Assembly (NCBI GenBank): GCA_030340625.1
Contig: JAOPHQ010005441.1
Span: 107,323-171,322, forward strand
DNA length: 64,000 bases
Direction of reading: 5' to 3'
Source of the DNA: Merluccius polli
Lineage: Eukaryota > Chordata > Actinopteri > Gadiformes > Merlucciidae
Both the position numbers and the translations under genes were made by a program. The stretch's first letter is position 1. Each line of letters starts with the position of its first letter. Of the stretch, positions 10,708 through 23,010 are shown one piece after another. The notes under the pieces were generated by a model. That model had not been told where the DNA came from. It did no database searches and saw only the letters and a program-made list of their open reading frames with translations.

Positions 10708-11400
10708 AGCCTGGGAACCAGACTAATCTACAAGCTCATGTTTCATTTGCTCTGGCAGATAAGTCTGGCCCCTCTCCCGTTCAGACAGATTTCCAGCCAA
10801 CCTTGCCCGGGTCGGGCCATTCAGATAACTGTTTATCTAATAGGGGCCGGGTTTGATACGATGACAGTACAGAGGAGCGCCGTTGAGTCATTTTCGGAAA
10901 CAATTAAGATGGCTGCCGCTGATGTGGAACGGTCTGTTGAAGCTGCTATTGCGACAGTATTAAATGAACTGGACGGTCTCTTTTCTCTAACAGAAGAATT
11001 AACAACTGCACCTATGGCATTTGTTGATGAGAAAGATGTGTTTGCTGTACTTCCGACAGGATTTGGTAGAAGTTTAATTTACGTCACGTTTCCTTTGCTC
11101 TGATTGGTTGTAGGTCTATCCAATTGTCCAGCTGCCACAGACATTGCAATCCTCGTGTTCACAATATAAATAGTTGTAATTTTCGTGAACCTGTGGTTTG
11201 GTTTCAGTCATACCATTTGCCAAACGTATATAGGTTGGAGTGGTATGAATATATAAGACTCTTTATACGTGGAAGCAAAAAGGTTTTCTTGCATCCGATT
11301 GGTTGGTTCATCATTCAAATCTATGAGCCGATTGGTTCGAGAGTTAAAAATGTGGATGAAAATGTATTTTAATGCTTATTAGCTGTATAAACGGCCCTAA
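10708..11400 (+). mobile_element. dispersed repeat carrying a RecQ-like helicase N-terminus
   Basis: It starts about GCTAGCCTGGGAACCAGACTAAT, a sequence I associate with a multicopy fish repeat, and includes a short helicase-like reading frame (separate entry). Downstream is AT-rich sequence with several TTGGTTG motifs. Boundaries are estimated; I could not find convincing terminal inverted repeats or a target-site duplication. Which transposon superfamily it belongs to is not clear. Confidence 0.5.
10909..11082 (+). pseudogene. RecQ-type helicase N-terminal fragment (truncated)
   Basis: The frame reads MAAADVERSVEAAIATVLNE, continues LDGLFSLTEE, and ends with DVFAVLPTGFGRSLIY. The last part is the motif I (Walker A) region of RecQ-like DNA helicases, where the family normally has G-x-G-K-S. 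Here the catalytic Lys is Arg (GFGRS), so ATP hydrolysis would be lost. After LIY the sequence diverges (VTFPLL, stop at 11101-11103) and none of the later helicase motifs are present. It is therefore a dead fragment, most likely spread with the surrounding repeat. The open frame can be extended upstream to 10738, but MAAADVE is the natural start of the similarity. It is not an igsf21 exon and is on the opposite strand. Confidence 0.65.
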
Positions 11401-11581
11401 ATTACACACTTGAAACGAAACCTTGGCTTTGGGTTTCCAGTGGCTTTAATGAAGTAATGGACTGATGAACCGGGCCAGCGAACTCTCACGTACCTGCTCA
11501 ACAATTACTCTATTGCACATGTTTGAACCCCTTGATAAGATCAGTCAGTGCTTGTGAAACAGCCATTGATAGGGGAGACAG

Positions 11582-11892
11582 GGTGGTGGTAGTGGTGGTG
11601 GTGGTGGTGGGGGTGTTGGGGAGGGGTCGAATATTACAGATGATGAGATCACGAGTCACTTAGGCAGGCTAAGGTATACGTATGCAGTTAAGAGCTAATG
11701 AAGAGTGGCGCGGAACAGTGTAATGTGTGTGTGTGTATGTGTGTACCGTGTGTGTGTGTGTGTGTGTGCGTGTGTGTGTGTCGGTGTGCATCGCAGCTGG
11801 CTTTCTGCGGAGGTAATGGCTTGTGTCGAGGCACTGGGGTAGCGGGGGTAAAGGGGGGCGTTGGGGGAGGTGGTGGTGGTGGGGGGGGGGGG
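11582..11892. repeat. GGT/GT/G-rich low-complexity cluster
   Basis: A (GGT)n stretch at about 11584-11612, a GT array with interruptions at 11723-11782, and a GGT run ending in 12 G at 11881-11892. Confidence 0.85.
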
Positions 11893-12239
11893 TAAGGGGA
11901 GAGAGGATATTCAAAGCACCGCTCCCTTTCTGTGCCTGCCGTCTTCTCCTTTCTTCACGTGGGCAGGGTAGATGAAGAATGAGTGCCGTAATATTCGCGG
12001 CAGAAAGGAAGTCACTTAGCATGTGAATGACTGTGATTTCTCCTCTGCTCAGGAGCCAAGAAGACAGACGCGGAGGGAAAGGCTGACAGTATTTTAATGG
12101 AACCTTTAATGCCCGCTTTGAAGGGAGGAAATTGTCGGTCGGTTCCTCGCCTTTTTTAGTGACGGTGAAGATGCAACATTCACAAGGCAAGCCCCCCCCC
12201 CACCCCACCCTCCGGCCACCCCTACCATTCACCAAGGAA

Positions 12240-12316
12240 GGGGGGGGGGGGGGGGTAAATCTCGGTGCCATGGAATGAGTCATTCCCGCATAACACACAC
12301 ACACACACACACACCC
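12240..12316. repeat. poly(G)16 plus (CA)n
   Basis: Sixteen consecutive G (12240-12255), then about 35 bases of unique sequence, then a CA array (12294-12315). Confidence 0.9.
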
Positions 12317-12599
12317 GCACGCACCACAATCCCATGCAGAGGCGATGCGGAGTTGTCTTTACTTGAGACAACATCTCCCCCTGGCCTGCGGTATGACTTT
12401 TGGGCTAACTGGTGTAACCCGTCGTCTATGGGGACGGGCGGCTGCTGCGGGCTCTGTTTGCTAAGTGGAGCCGAGTGCAGGGAGCTGAAAGCGCGGAAAC
12501 AAACTTTCGCAGTTACCTCTCCGGTGCTGTGGTTGTATCTTTCATTAACAACGGTCAATAAAGGTAAACATAAGTGCATTGCATTCTCTAAGATTTCAA

Positions 12600-15160
12600 G
12601 CTGTTTAGCAAATAATTTAATGTAAAAAACACAAAAGAAGGCAATAAAATGCAATATAATGATAACACATGCTAGTTAGGTAGGTGTTAGCCCATTGCAG
12701 GCTTTAAGAAATAGCTGTAGAGGAGGAACATCATTGGAATAAAAAAATAAATCATATTTTTCATGGGGATATTTTGCAGAATTGGTGAATAATTGGTGAA
12801 CATCGACAAAAAGCGTGAATACCAAGTAAGTGAAAAATTTCAGGGCATCTTTGAGCACATTTTCCTTGGTGCCACGGTGAAGACTTCTCAATAGGATGGC
12901 CATCGGCCATAACACCATTGACATGAAATTCACTGGAACGCATTCACTGCAAACCTCGCCCAGGAAAACCTTGGGCAGCCTTCAGACGGACCCGGGATTA
13001 CCGGGGCCATCTGGTGCTCTTTAAATGCCGATTTGATGGGTGTAGACACACCCCAATGATATGGCGTTGCTCCGAACTTCACAGGGACGGGTGGCGAGGA
13101 AAAAGGTCAAACTACTAAAAGCAAAGCCATGTTTGAAATGGAGGCCTTCCCTCCACTAGCGCCTGCTCCGCCTTGTCTCATAGCTGTACGTCTGTTAATG
13201 GACAAATTCCACCACGAGTCAAGAGGAACCTGCGGTCCTGACAGTGTTTTAACACATACATCACATTAAGAGGTGTCCCCCCCCCCCCACCGTAGCAGGA
13301 GGGGGACGTGTTTCACCATCTGAATGATGACATGTCTACCGACACGCGTAGCAATATACATTATAGATGATGTGCAGTATGAGGCACGGCTTGACACTGT
13401 TTGTTCTTACTATTGCCATAACATTTTGTTAAGGGAATGAAAAGATGGAATTCAATTTCAGTAAAATAAAAATTGATTTGAAAGTTATATTTTACCTGAT
13501 GGTAATTATTTGGCTAGAAATGTTCGCATGACTCAGATGCTGCCTGGAATCATAATGTAAAAATAATATGTAAGAAGGGACTGATGTTTAAGTGGATGAT
13601 TTGAATATTGTACCACACAGTCAAAACCGGAAAAGTCATGAAGTATGAAGACATGTTTTGCAACAGCTAGAAAATAACAAAAAAGACAGCATTCTTCTCA
13701 ATGAAAACTAGTTGTAAATTAGATTTACGATTAACATTCCTTACTGCTCGTCATCACAAGCGAGAAGACAAGACGAGTCTTATTTTATACCTTTCGTCAA
13801 TCCCACATCCCCTATAAAACGACTAAAAGCAGCAATGTTTTTGTGTAGAGGTTGTCGCTCAGACTCATGAAAAGTGTGGCCTTGTCTTTTAACTACTCTG
13901 ATGCCAATTTAATTAATATAATCATGTGGTTTTCATTGTCACAATATTTTTTGAAACCTTACATATTTCTTTCACCAATAGACAAATCCAGGGTCTAGAG
14001 AAGGCCATCGTTTCTCGACACTTTTCAAATCCGATAAAGACCAATCTTCATGTTGAAGTATGTTTGTTTGCATACATAGCTGACTCCAAAAGAAAGCGAC
14101 AGGAGTTGAAGAGAGGGAGTCGAGGAGAACAACAATATTCCTGCAGACGAAAAACAACAACATATTTTTGTTTATGAATAAGCTCAAAGTTGGCTAAACT
14201 TATATGTGCAATCGGTCCTGCTCTGGGAGCCAAAACTCATCCACTTTCCTTGAAGATCTGGGTGTATTTATTCATTGAACCTACCGTCAGCCTTCTGTAC
14301 CCCAAAAGTTTGGACTTTATAAAATACCAGCATACCATATTTATTTTTTATATATTTTCCAGTGCCTTCGAAAAATGGTAAGAAAAAAACTTTTCATTGC
14401 CAAATACCAACAATAACAGATTGCAGTGAGCCAACAGATCACGCTGAAGACGAGGTTAACATTTAATTGCACGACTGAACAATAAAAACGAGGTTTTTGC
14501 ACACAAATCACCAGAACCAAAAAACCCAGCAAGTCTGCGAATCCGTTGAAGCAGCGCAAACAACTATCTGGACAACTATCTGGATTGGCTGTGGTAATGT
14601 ACCTTGGTATTACCTGCAGTCCCATCCCAGATAGTCTGTACAGAAATACTTTGCTCGTTGCCTGACCTGCATTCAGTATAAATGCAGTATATAGAGTAGA
14701 GAAGTTCGGCCTCATGCTGCACCTTTTGGCCCCCCCCGAAAAAAGAGATTGTAATGCAGGGAAAATTCGCTCTTCGTTGACTCAAGAGTTATGAAAAGCC
14801 TCATAAAACTTGGTATTAATGCCCCTGCCGCCCCTGATCTACTGTGGTGAGTTAAAAGAAGATTTTTTTCATTTGTTTCATTTTACAGTCCATCTTATTC
14901 GACAGACATTACATTGGCCTTGGGCCACGGGAGAGCCAGGGTGGATAATGCAGGCGTCAGCTGCAGGACGCCTGGGCAGGTTGAAGAAGAGGAGGGGGCG
15001 ATGTGGTGTCTAATAGAGGTCACATCTGGAACGCCCCCCTCTGCCTCTCCATCTCTCTCTTTAGCAGTCCCTCTTTAACGAATCCACCTCTTAATTGAGA
15101 GCGACCTGGATTCCCACGTATAATAAATAGCGAAGGGCTCGAAGGGTGGCCGCACATCAT
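12600..15160. other. unassigned intron sequence
   Basis: AT-rich unique sequence with no recognised gene, SINE or tandem array apart from a 10-base poly(C) at about 13277. A minus-strand open frame at 12933-12676 (85 codons) resembles nothing I recognise. This is the longest quiet stretch in the first half of intron 2. Confidence 0.6.
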
Positions 15161-15204
15161 CTCCCACGTTTATCCCCCCACTTTGTGGTAAAAACGACTA
15201 AGGA

Positions 15205-15335
15205 AGAGACAGATAGAGAGCAAGTAGAGAGCGAAAGACGGAGTGAGAGAAAGGAAGAAATAATGAGAGGAGGAGAGAGAGAGAGAGAGACAGAGAGACA
15301 GAGAGAGAGATATAGAGAGAGAGTGTGGAAGAAGA
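15205..15335. repeat. GA-rich microsatellite
   Basis: A degenerate GA/GAGACA array on the + strand. It creates Ser/Leu-rich open frames on the minus strand that are not genes. Confidence 0.85.
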
Positions 15336-15682
15336 GAAGGAAACTGTGCCAAGATGGCTGTACAACAGGGAGGGCAAGAGGAAGATGAACACTCTTTGAT
15401 TGCAGAAAAAGCACCGTTGGGGAAGCAGAAAAGCTTTGCTCCCACTGCTTTGTGGAATCCAGGCCACGCGCAGCAGACGAGGCAGGGAGGCGCCACCGAA
15501 GCCATCTGGAGATATGAAAATGCACGGCGTTGGCAGAGAGTACTACCACACCCCCCAGCACCACCACCCGCGAGTGTCTGAACCGTGCCAGACACTCAAT
15601 GCACCGGCCGAGAGACCCCAGAAAGAGACACGTCAAAGAGAGGAGAGCGAGGCAGGTGAGCTAACAAATGCTGAATAGAGAC

Positions 15683-15717
15683 GGGGGGGGGGGGGGGGGG
15701 GGGGGGGTATAGCGGTT
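15683..15717. repeat. poly(G) tract, 35 bases
   Basis: Thirty-five consecutive G directly at the 5' edge of the SINE that follows. Confidence 0.95.
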
Positions 15718-15868
15718 AAAGGGTTTGACTCCAAGTCTAAAAGGTTCTGGGTCAGATCCCCACGTCCACAGTCTACCTACGGGCAAGATGGCCGCCTGCT
15801 CCTTAATCACGTTCATCATGCAAAAGCAACTGCACGTCTCTTTGGATAACAACGTCTGCTGCTAAATG
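15718..15868 (+). mobile_element. tRNA-derived SINE, near full length
   Basis: The head TATAGCGGTTAAAGGGTT fits a decayed box A and GGTTCTGGGTCAGATCCCC fits box B. Next come the family's central part (CCACAGTCTACCTACGGGCA, CCTGCTCCTTAATCA) and the tail CTCTTTGGATAACAACGTCT then GCTAAATGAATAAA. That tail is the L2-like 3' end found on many fish SINEs. It is inserted immediately after a 35-base poly(G). Confidence 0.75.
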
Positions 15869-15910
15869 AATAAAAAGTAAACAGTACACATAAAGGAGAG
15901 ACCAGGGGCC

Positions 15911-16072
15911 GGGGGGGGGGGGGGGTCGCTTCCCCCTCTCCCGAAATGTGGTCCTGCGATGAGGTCCCTCCTCTTCCTCCAGACGACCTGTTGGCTCACA
16001 CGGTGCAAGCAGCTGCGCCCTCTCCTGCTAATGATGCTGCCACCACCACCGCCCCCCCCCCCCCCCCCCCCC
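15911..16072. repeat. poly(G)15 ... poly(C)21 pair
   Basis: Fifteen G at 15911-15925 and 21 C at 16052-16072, about 125 bases apart and mutually complementary, so single strands could pair over this region. Confidence 0.8.
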
Positions 16073-16166
16073 ACCCCCACATCATCATTGGGGTCAGATC
16101 ACAGGAGAGTCTCTGGGGTTAACTAGAGCTAGCCTCCGTCTGGGGGCCCGCCGCTATTTATAGTCG

Positions 16167-16215
16167 GCTGCTGCTGCTGCTGCCGCTGCAGCCGCCGCTG
16201 CAGCCGCCGCCGCCA
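16167..16215. repeat. CTG/CCG triplet-rich stretch
   Basis: CTGCTGCTGCTGCCGCTG followed by CAGCCGCCGCTGCAGCCGCC. This is short imperfect triplet repeat DNA. The minus-strand Gln/Arg-rich frame is not a recognised protein. Confidence 0.7.
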
Positions 16216-16349
16216 CGACAGCCACTGGAAGGATTTGCGTAAGCTGAAAAAGTCCAGCCTGGATAATGCTTTATAAACACAGCAGGAGCAGGACGACACG
16301 GCTGCAGGAGAGAGGAGAGAATACCTCATCTCAAAGGGTGATTTGTCAC

Positions 16350-16446
16350 ACACACACACACACACACACTCACAAAGACACACACCTACTTACTTATTCT
16401 CAGTCCTACTTGTAAGCCGCTTTGGGAAAAAGCGTCTGCTAATCTA
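16350..16446 (+). mobile_element. (CA)n plus SINE tail remnant
   Basis: A CA array at 16350-16385 is followed by TGTAAGCCGCTTTGGGAAAA and AGCGTCTGCTAATC at 16411-16446. The latter is the L2-like tail of the SINE family with no head attached. Confidence 0.5.
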
Positions 16447-16577
16447 CTTTAAACAAACTACTACATAGGTAATAATAGTCCTATGTAGTTCATAGTTCTT
16501 CATATAGCTCTGCTGAATTCATATATCTACCCGTCCTTTTAACCATCTAACTGTCTACGTGTGTGAGGTCAACAGAG

Positions 16578-16590
16578 GGGGGGAGGGGGG

Positions 16591-16626
<36 letters not shown>
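16578..16626. repeat. G-rich plus (GA)n microsatellite
   Basis: GGGGGGGAGGGGGGGGG followed by a GA array. Confidence 0.9.
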
Positions 16627-16629
<3 letters not shown>

Positions 16630-16774
16630 AGTCTGTGTGGTCAGGATGACTATCATTATCATCATGTAAACCAGAGGTAATTGTGTGAGCTGAACCTCTA
16701 CATATAAAGCTTTAGTGTCCATTTACTGCAATGTGAAGGAGCTCAAAATAATGTCCCGAATAAGATCTACATGT

Positions 16775-16776
<2 letters not shown>

Positions 16777-16851
<75 letters not shown>
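16777..16851. repeat. (CT)n microsatellite, ~37 units
   Basis: An essentially pure CT array of about 75 bases. Confidence 0.95.
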
Positions 16852-16852
<1 letters not shown>

Positions 16853-17495
16853 ATCTTACAAAGGCATTCATCATTCTCAGACAAAGTTGGTTTGTGACAG
16901 AGAAAAAAAATGGGGGGGGGGGGGGTTGGAGGGTAATGTTATCAAATGATGGGAAGGAAAAATGGTGGACAATGAGAACAAAAGTAATGTAATAATGATC
17001 GTTGCCTAAACCCTGACAATGTCTCCAGGTAGCAGGAACACATTGGAGAATATTTTCCACCTTATGACTCAAAGAAAATAAATAAATGCATTAATTCATT
17101 AATAAATCACACTTTAGAGACTGATTAGCAGATTGCCTGATTTTAACTTAATACCGCCACAACCATAAAAGGAAAAGTCAGACAATGTAGAGATTAGCAA
17201 TATAATAGATTAGACTAATCTTTAACCTACTGTGGCAACGTAGCAAGAAAGCAAACAAGCCATTTAAGGGGGATAGAGCCACACGGTGCATTAGCATATA
17301 TAATATTACCCTGATACGGCCGGGAGAGACTGCTGAGAGGACCGGCTTTCTAGATCTCCCACTGAGCCACCAGAAGACACTGCTGCAGCTAAGCTGATTT
17401 TATAGACATAAACATAAAAACCAATACCGCAATAAAGAACCGAGATGTATAAGTACATAAATATTATACAGCAAGCTAGACAGAATATGGGAGCG

Positions 17496-17636
17496 GCGAG
17501 TGAGAGAGGGAGAGAGGGAGGGAGAGAGAGAGGGACACAGACAGACAGACAGAGACACCAACAGATAGACAGATGAGACGAGAGAGACAGAGAGAGAGAG
17601 AGAGAGACAGAGACAACAAGAGAGTGAGGTAGAGAG

Positions 17637-17680
<44 letters not shown>

Positions 17681-17690
17681 CAAGAGAGTC
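17496..17690. repeat. GA-rich array
   Basis: About 195 bases of GA with GACA and GAGGG variants, including a pure GA run at about 17641-17678. The + strand is nearly all purine. Confidence 0.9.
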
Positions 17691-17849
17691 ATATATTTAC
17701 TAGATGTGTCTGCTGCTGCTGTTAGTGCTGCAAGGTGTAAAGCCCCAGATGTGTGGTGAGGGGTTGTGAGGGGTGGTGGGGGGGTGGTAAGGGGTGATGA
17801 GGGGTGGTGGGGGGTGTCTGGGTTGTTCAGACGACGGGGGATATGCCGA

Positions 17850-18240
17850 CTGGCTGAGTCTGACGCCCGCGAACACAAAAGCCTTCTGCCGGCCGTCTCT
17901 GAGGATTGCGCTGAGTAACGCCGATTCCAGAGTTCAGAGACCAGCGGTTCAGTGGCGCCGCACGCCAGCCGCTACTACTGCGCCCTGCCTCTTAACCCTG
18001 CCGAGCTCAGCACAGCAGGCCCTCCCCCTCGCCGCTAACCCCTCCCGCTGGCTCCCGATTGACAGGAGAAAAAGGGATTTCAGGCTTCGCATGATGCCGT
18101 CGTCCTCTCCCTCTGCGTCTGCCTCCTCGCTGCTCAGCGGGGCGCCACAGGTGATTTCCGGCAGGTTGCTAACTGCGGGATGCCAAGTTAGGCTCATCCA
18201 CGCCACACCGCCGCGAGTGACACCTCACATAAGCCCATTA
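17850..18240. other. GC- and CpG-rich unique stretch
   Basis: A CpG-containing, repeat-poor segment within otherwise low-complexity surroundings. A 157-codon + frame (17794-18267) crosses it but matches no family I know and starts in a GGGGT repeat, so I do not call a gene. It could be a small CpG island or regulatory element; that is inference only. Confidence 0.35.
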
Positions 18241-19063
18241 AACCACACCTGTGTGAAAAACACATAACCCCCCCCCCCACCCTCTCTTCCATTTTGAAAT
18301 CAATTACAACAACAAACAAAACAGCAACAGGTTATAAAGACGCCCCATTATGTATACCCTTTTATTTCACCCCTTAAGTCGCTCGCAGTAGAGTAATTGT
18401 GGCAGTGATGATGCGTTCATAAAAAGCACAACAGAGATCAACTTGTCAATTAGTCATTGGCCCGGCGCCGGTCTACATCTTCTGGGAGTCCTCAGCAGTT
18501 ACGCGGTTCCTGGAACAGCACACTTGGTTTTTGGTACAAAGGTTCAAGCGGTACGCCGACGATTAGCTTACGAGTGACAGCGACGGCGTTTCTTTTTTCA
18601 TCATATCTCCGTCTGTCCCTCTTTCCCGTTAACTGCGTCACAAGCCTCCCCCGCTACACAATCTGCCATTTTTCCCTCCCAACATAGCCGAGTGCAGAGA
18701 GCGGGCGGGGACCGACTGCGGCAGAAGTATCCGCCAGATTACAAACCGGGATTAAAAAAAAAAAAATTGAATCTGTGGCACTGGCACCGGCCGGCCGCCA
18801 TGTTGTGGCGCACTCAGCAATGCTGCGCCCTGATCCTGCATGGCGCCGGGGGAACGGGGGTCAACTGATAACTGGGGGTATGAAACCCAGCCAGTTAAGT
18901 GTTATGCAAGCGTTATCTAAAGCCCATCAGAACCCAGGCCGTCCAGAGATGGTTATTATGGGCTGGCTGACAGGCAGGATGGGGGAGAGGGGATCAAACA
19001 TGGGCCAGATTTAATGGAGACTGGGCTTCTCGGTGTATGAAATTTCCCAGCAGTGATGGTGGC

Positions 19064-19065
<2 letters not shown>

Positions 19066-19150
<85 letters not shown>
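19066..19150. repeat. (GA)n microsatellite, ~42 units
   Basis: An almost pure GA array, with one GAGC interruption at about 19112. Confidence 0.95.
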
Positions 19151-19152
<2 letters not shown>

Positions 19153-19251
19153 GGACTTTGGATGTATGATTTGCCTCTAGACTGGGTTAATTACGGTCTT
19201 GCTGGAATACAGTAGGCGAGCTCACAGTACACACACACAAAACACAAAACA

Positions 19252-19253
<2 letters not shown>

Positions 19254-19305
<52 letters not shown>
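19254..19305. repeat. (AT)n microsatellite, ~26 units
   Basis: Uninterrupted alternating AT. It is self-complementary and able to extrude a cruciform. Confidence 0.95.
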
Positions 19306-19310
<5 letters not shown>

Positions 19311-19399
19311 TGGATAATGTGGATGGATCATCAGTATGGATGGACACTGTTGGACAGACCTCATATCAGCTGCTGAACCAATGAGTTCTGGCATCAGAT

Positions 19400-22330
19400 G
19401 CAGACCAAGCGGCTAGATGCAGCCAGATGCAGCTCTTCATAATATTTTTAACACTTTATTCATTTCATTTTATTCATCATTAAAATGTGCAGACTTACGG
19501 TTGAGGGAGAAGCAAATCAATATTGGAGTAACTCTAGAAATCTAGTAGTTCTGCATGAACAAGTTCATTAATAAACAAGTGGACAGCTGTTTGTGCAGCG
19601 TGGCTCGAGGAATCAGAAGGAGAAGTTAGTAGTTCAACATCAGGGCCATGTCCAGGCAGTCCTGAGGTTTGGACTTCAATTCATAGTCGCTGCAAAAAAA
19701 GTGATAGCCCCACTTGTCCCCATACATTTTGGACCAAGGCATCTGTTACCTAATACGTAACAGGCGAAGCCCAGGTTGCTTACCACCACCGAAGTACATT
19801 ATTTTCCAATAAGGGGACACCCCTGGAGTGGTTTATTCCACTTATGCCACAGTTACCAACAATGATCAGCTGAAATACAATATTCTTCTGTGGCGCTGTG
19901 AGCATATTGTATTTGCGGTGTCAAGGAAACATCTGCTGGATAGTATTTATTTGTTATTTGTGGATTGTATTTGACCATTGTTGTTAATGATGGATTTGCA
20001 GCACATTGATTCAGAACTGTTTTGAAAGGCAGAGGTTTCCCGTTATTGAAAAATAGCACACACACCCCATGGAAATGTATTGACCGACCAGGATCAAGTA
20101 TTCAGCAACGCCGTGGTATAAATGTAAATAATGTTGTATTGTGAAGGACGCCTGAAGTGGCTCTGAGGCCAGAGGTGGGAACACAAATCACACTCTGGTT
20201 TCCTTTAAGGTGTCCTTCTGCAGCTGAGTGGTGGTGGTGGCCTCTGGGCTGCCGTGAGATCAACCTCCACTCTGTTACTGTATGCACACAAAGCATTGCA
20301 ATGCCAGCATATCCTTTCCCTGGGTAAACAGTACTACACTGTTTGTGTTTTGGTTGTTGTTGTTTTTCCCTGGTGCAATACCGTGATAACAACTCCTGCA
20401 TCGCATTAGAGTAGGAACACGAGGAGGGAAATAGCCATTGTGCAGCATGAGGAGATGATGAGATTGTATTGCAATGTAACGCAACCAAGAAAAAACAAAA
20501 AATCTGAGCACTTTGCAGAGGACATGGAGGTTATAATCGACCCCCGTCAGAGCCAGGACAGCTTGAGTGTTTGCCCTTAATCTGTCTGATTTATGTGTAC
20601 TGAGGAATTGAACACCCGTCATTTAAGACCAGCTCCACCCAGTCTTAATCATGGCACTGGCTGACGGAGGGAGCAAATTGGGCAAAAGGATTTATGATTT
20701 TTCAGGTATTAAAATAATTCATGGTAGCTGTGGTGGTGACCAGGTGCTATTAGGATTCATTATTTATTTGTATTCATTGCTAAAAAAAATATACGCTGAA
20801 GATTGGGACTGACATATCAATAACTTTGCACCTAATAAACTATTCATCAAATTTGCAATATTCATGAGAAAATCATACAAGTGACATATGTATACTGCTA
20901 TGATGTACGGCTTTTCTCTTTCTCCACCGTACTATTGTACGGCGGAGAAAAGCCAATAAGATATCTAGCCCAACGGACAGCAGTAAATCACGGAAGATAA
21001 TGTATTGCAATGCACACATTTAAACTTCATGTCACTGAGTCACACCAAAGGTAATTTGTTGAAGGATTACTGACTATACTATACTGCACGCAACGCAACC
21101 TCTGAAAAGCACTGGTAATGGCAGTGGGTCAAAATGGCAACTCAGAATTACCGGAGGTTTTCTGAGGCCCTCCAAGAATACGATGTGACACAACACAGGA
21201 CTATTGCAGGATAAATAGGTTAACCTACTGGGCACTGGGGAGGACCGACGGTGCAGCGGAGAGAGATGGAGGAGCAGTGGGAACAATAAAAGTTAACAAT
21301 CTCACAAAATGAGTTTCTAAAAATAAACTTTTCCTCAACGTCGAAAATGTCTGACAGGCACCACCAATTCTAGAGAGCGACGTGGACTTCACCAAATACC
21401 AATCTAAAAATGTCAGTCTGCATTTCACTGCATTTGATTATGAATTGTGCATGCCATGTTTTCTACCAATTAACTGGGTTGTCAAACAGTTTAGCGATGC
21501 AAATCATTTGAATATTGCAATCTGGATTTTCCATAGTAATGAGATCCTGAATCACCAGGGATGTCCTGGGGGACACCGAGCTCAAAGACAGCATCGGGTA
21601 CACATCCTGCCTATAGGACTCAAATGAGATGCCTTGTATTTATCTCACACTCAACTCATAAATATGTATAAATATACATTTAAACTATTGTTTACATGCA
21701 CTATTTCTGATGTAACGGTAATGTACTACAAAACAACCTTGGTCCTATAGCTCTGCCCAGTTGTTCTATTCTCGGAAAAAGGCGTGCAGCACAATCTTTT
21801 GTAGCTAGTCTGGTTTTGATTGTCCTCAGCCTCTGCCAACTGAATAATGTAAAGATGAACTGAAGTTAGGAGGAGCCCCCCCCCACCCCCCCAAGGGCCA
21901 AGTGTTGTGAATAGGACGGTGTAGTATTGACCAGGTGACAACAACGCAAGGACCCACATGTGGCGCCACACCAGACGCCAGACCCTGCGCATCAGACCCC
22001 GATGTCCCGGCTGAGTAGCGGTTTAGGCGAGGCGAGGCTACCGACCAAGACGTACCGCAGCCTTCAGAGCCTGACTGAATGGAATAGGAGTAGCTCAACT
22101 GAAACGCTGGCCCTCGAAAACATATTCACATTCCTGTTAATATATGAACTTTTATTCTGCTGCTCAGTGCGCCACAATCTTGAGAAGACTGAAACACACA
22201 TAACACAGGGCACGCTATAATGATATGCAGTAATAGGGTATAATACAATTAACACAACAACTGACCTAAGAAATACACTACAATGAAGAAAACAGGGCGA
22301 GACGAACACAGCTGCCTAATAGATGGCACA
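19400..22330. other. unassigned intron sequence
   Basis: Mostly unique AT-rich sequence with no recognised gene or full-length repeat. It contains the hairpin at 20909-20954 listed separately. Confidence 0.5.
20909..20954. other. imperfect inverted repeat (hairpin)
   Basis: GGCTTTTCTC...CTCCACCGTAC pairs with GTACGGCGGAGAAAAGCC around a TATT loop. The left arm has six extra bases and one mismatch. Confidence 0.6.
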
Positions 22331-22341
22331 TTAAGGCAGGC

Positions 22342-22388
22342 AGACACACACACACACGCACACACGCACACGCACACACGCACACGCT
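22342..22388. repeat. (CA)n with CACACG variants
   Basis: A degenerate CA array with regular G substitutions. Confidence 0.85.
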
Positions 22389-22976
22389 CCAGAGGACATC
22401 TGAAAGGGCACACAATCATTTCAACCCAACTTGTATTGTACAGTCTTACATATCTTACAAGACCAAGTAGATCTTATCTCTAAGTTCAAACCAGTAAGAC
22501 CAACGGCTTCTATCTTAGGGGTCTGGTCATTGAAGGGCAAGACAAAAGGTTCCAATTTCCAAATCATACACCATTCCTCAAATGTTGTTGAGATCAAGGC
22601 CTGGTTTTGTCTGCGATATAATGAAAAAGGAGAGGAGAGGGAAAAAAAAACAACAACAACGCCACGACACGCTGGCATCAGGATACATTCTCGCATCGGG
22701 GAAAGTGCTGATTTCTGGGCAGGTCGGTGTCGTAGATTTCAAATGTCACGTCTTTGCTCTGCAGAAAAGCCCCAGAGGGATGAACACAGGTTGACATTTG
22801 CTAGCGTTAGTACTTAGTACTGCTTCTTAGACTCTCACGGATACTTTAAAGCTTCCCCCGCCAGCCGCCCCACACACCCCCCCTCGGAAACGGATGTAGG
22901 TATACACACATACAAATGTGTTAATGATGGACTGGCCGGCATTAAAAGAAGCCAACTCGATATTTGTGTTGAATTT

Positions 22977-23010
22977 GCTGTGTGTGTGATGTGTACTCCA
23001 CACACACAGC
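22977..23010. other. perfect 12-bp hairpin
   Basis: GCTGTGTGTGTG and CACACACACAGC are exact complements around a 10-base loop. The arms are GT/CA repeats, so it may be a simple-repeat product. Confidence 0.6.

Noticed and set aside
12676..12933. 85-codon minus-strand frame as a LINE or gene fragment
   Set aside because: I could not match it to any reverse transcriptase motif or known protein.
17794..18267. 157-codon + strand frame
   Set aside because: No recognisable domain, starts inside a GGGGT repeat, and lies antisense in an igsf21 intron.
19254..19305. (AT)n as a promoter or replication origin
   Set aside because: A simple microsatellite with no supporting elements.
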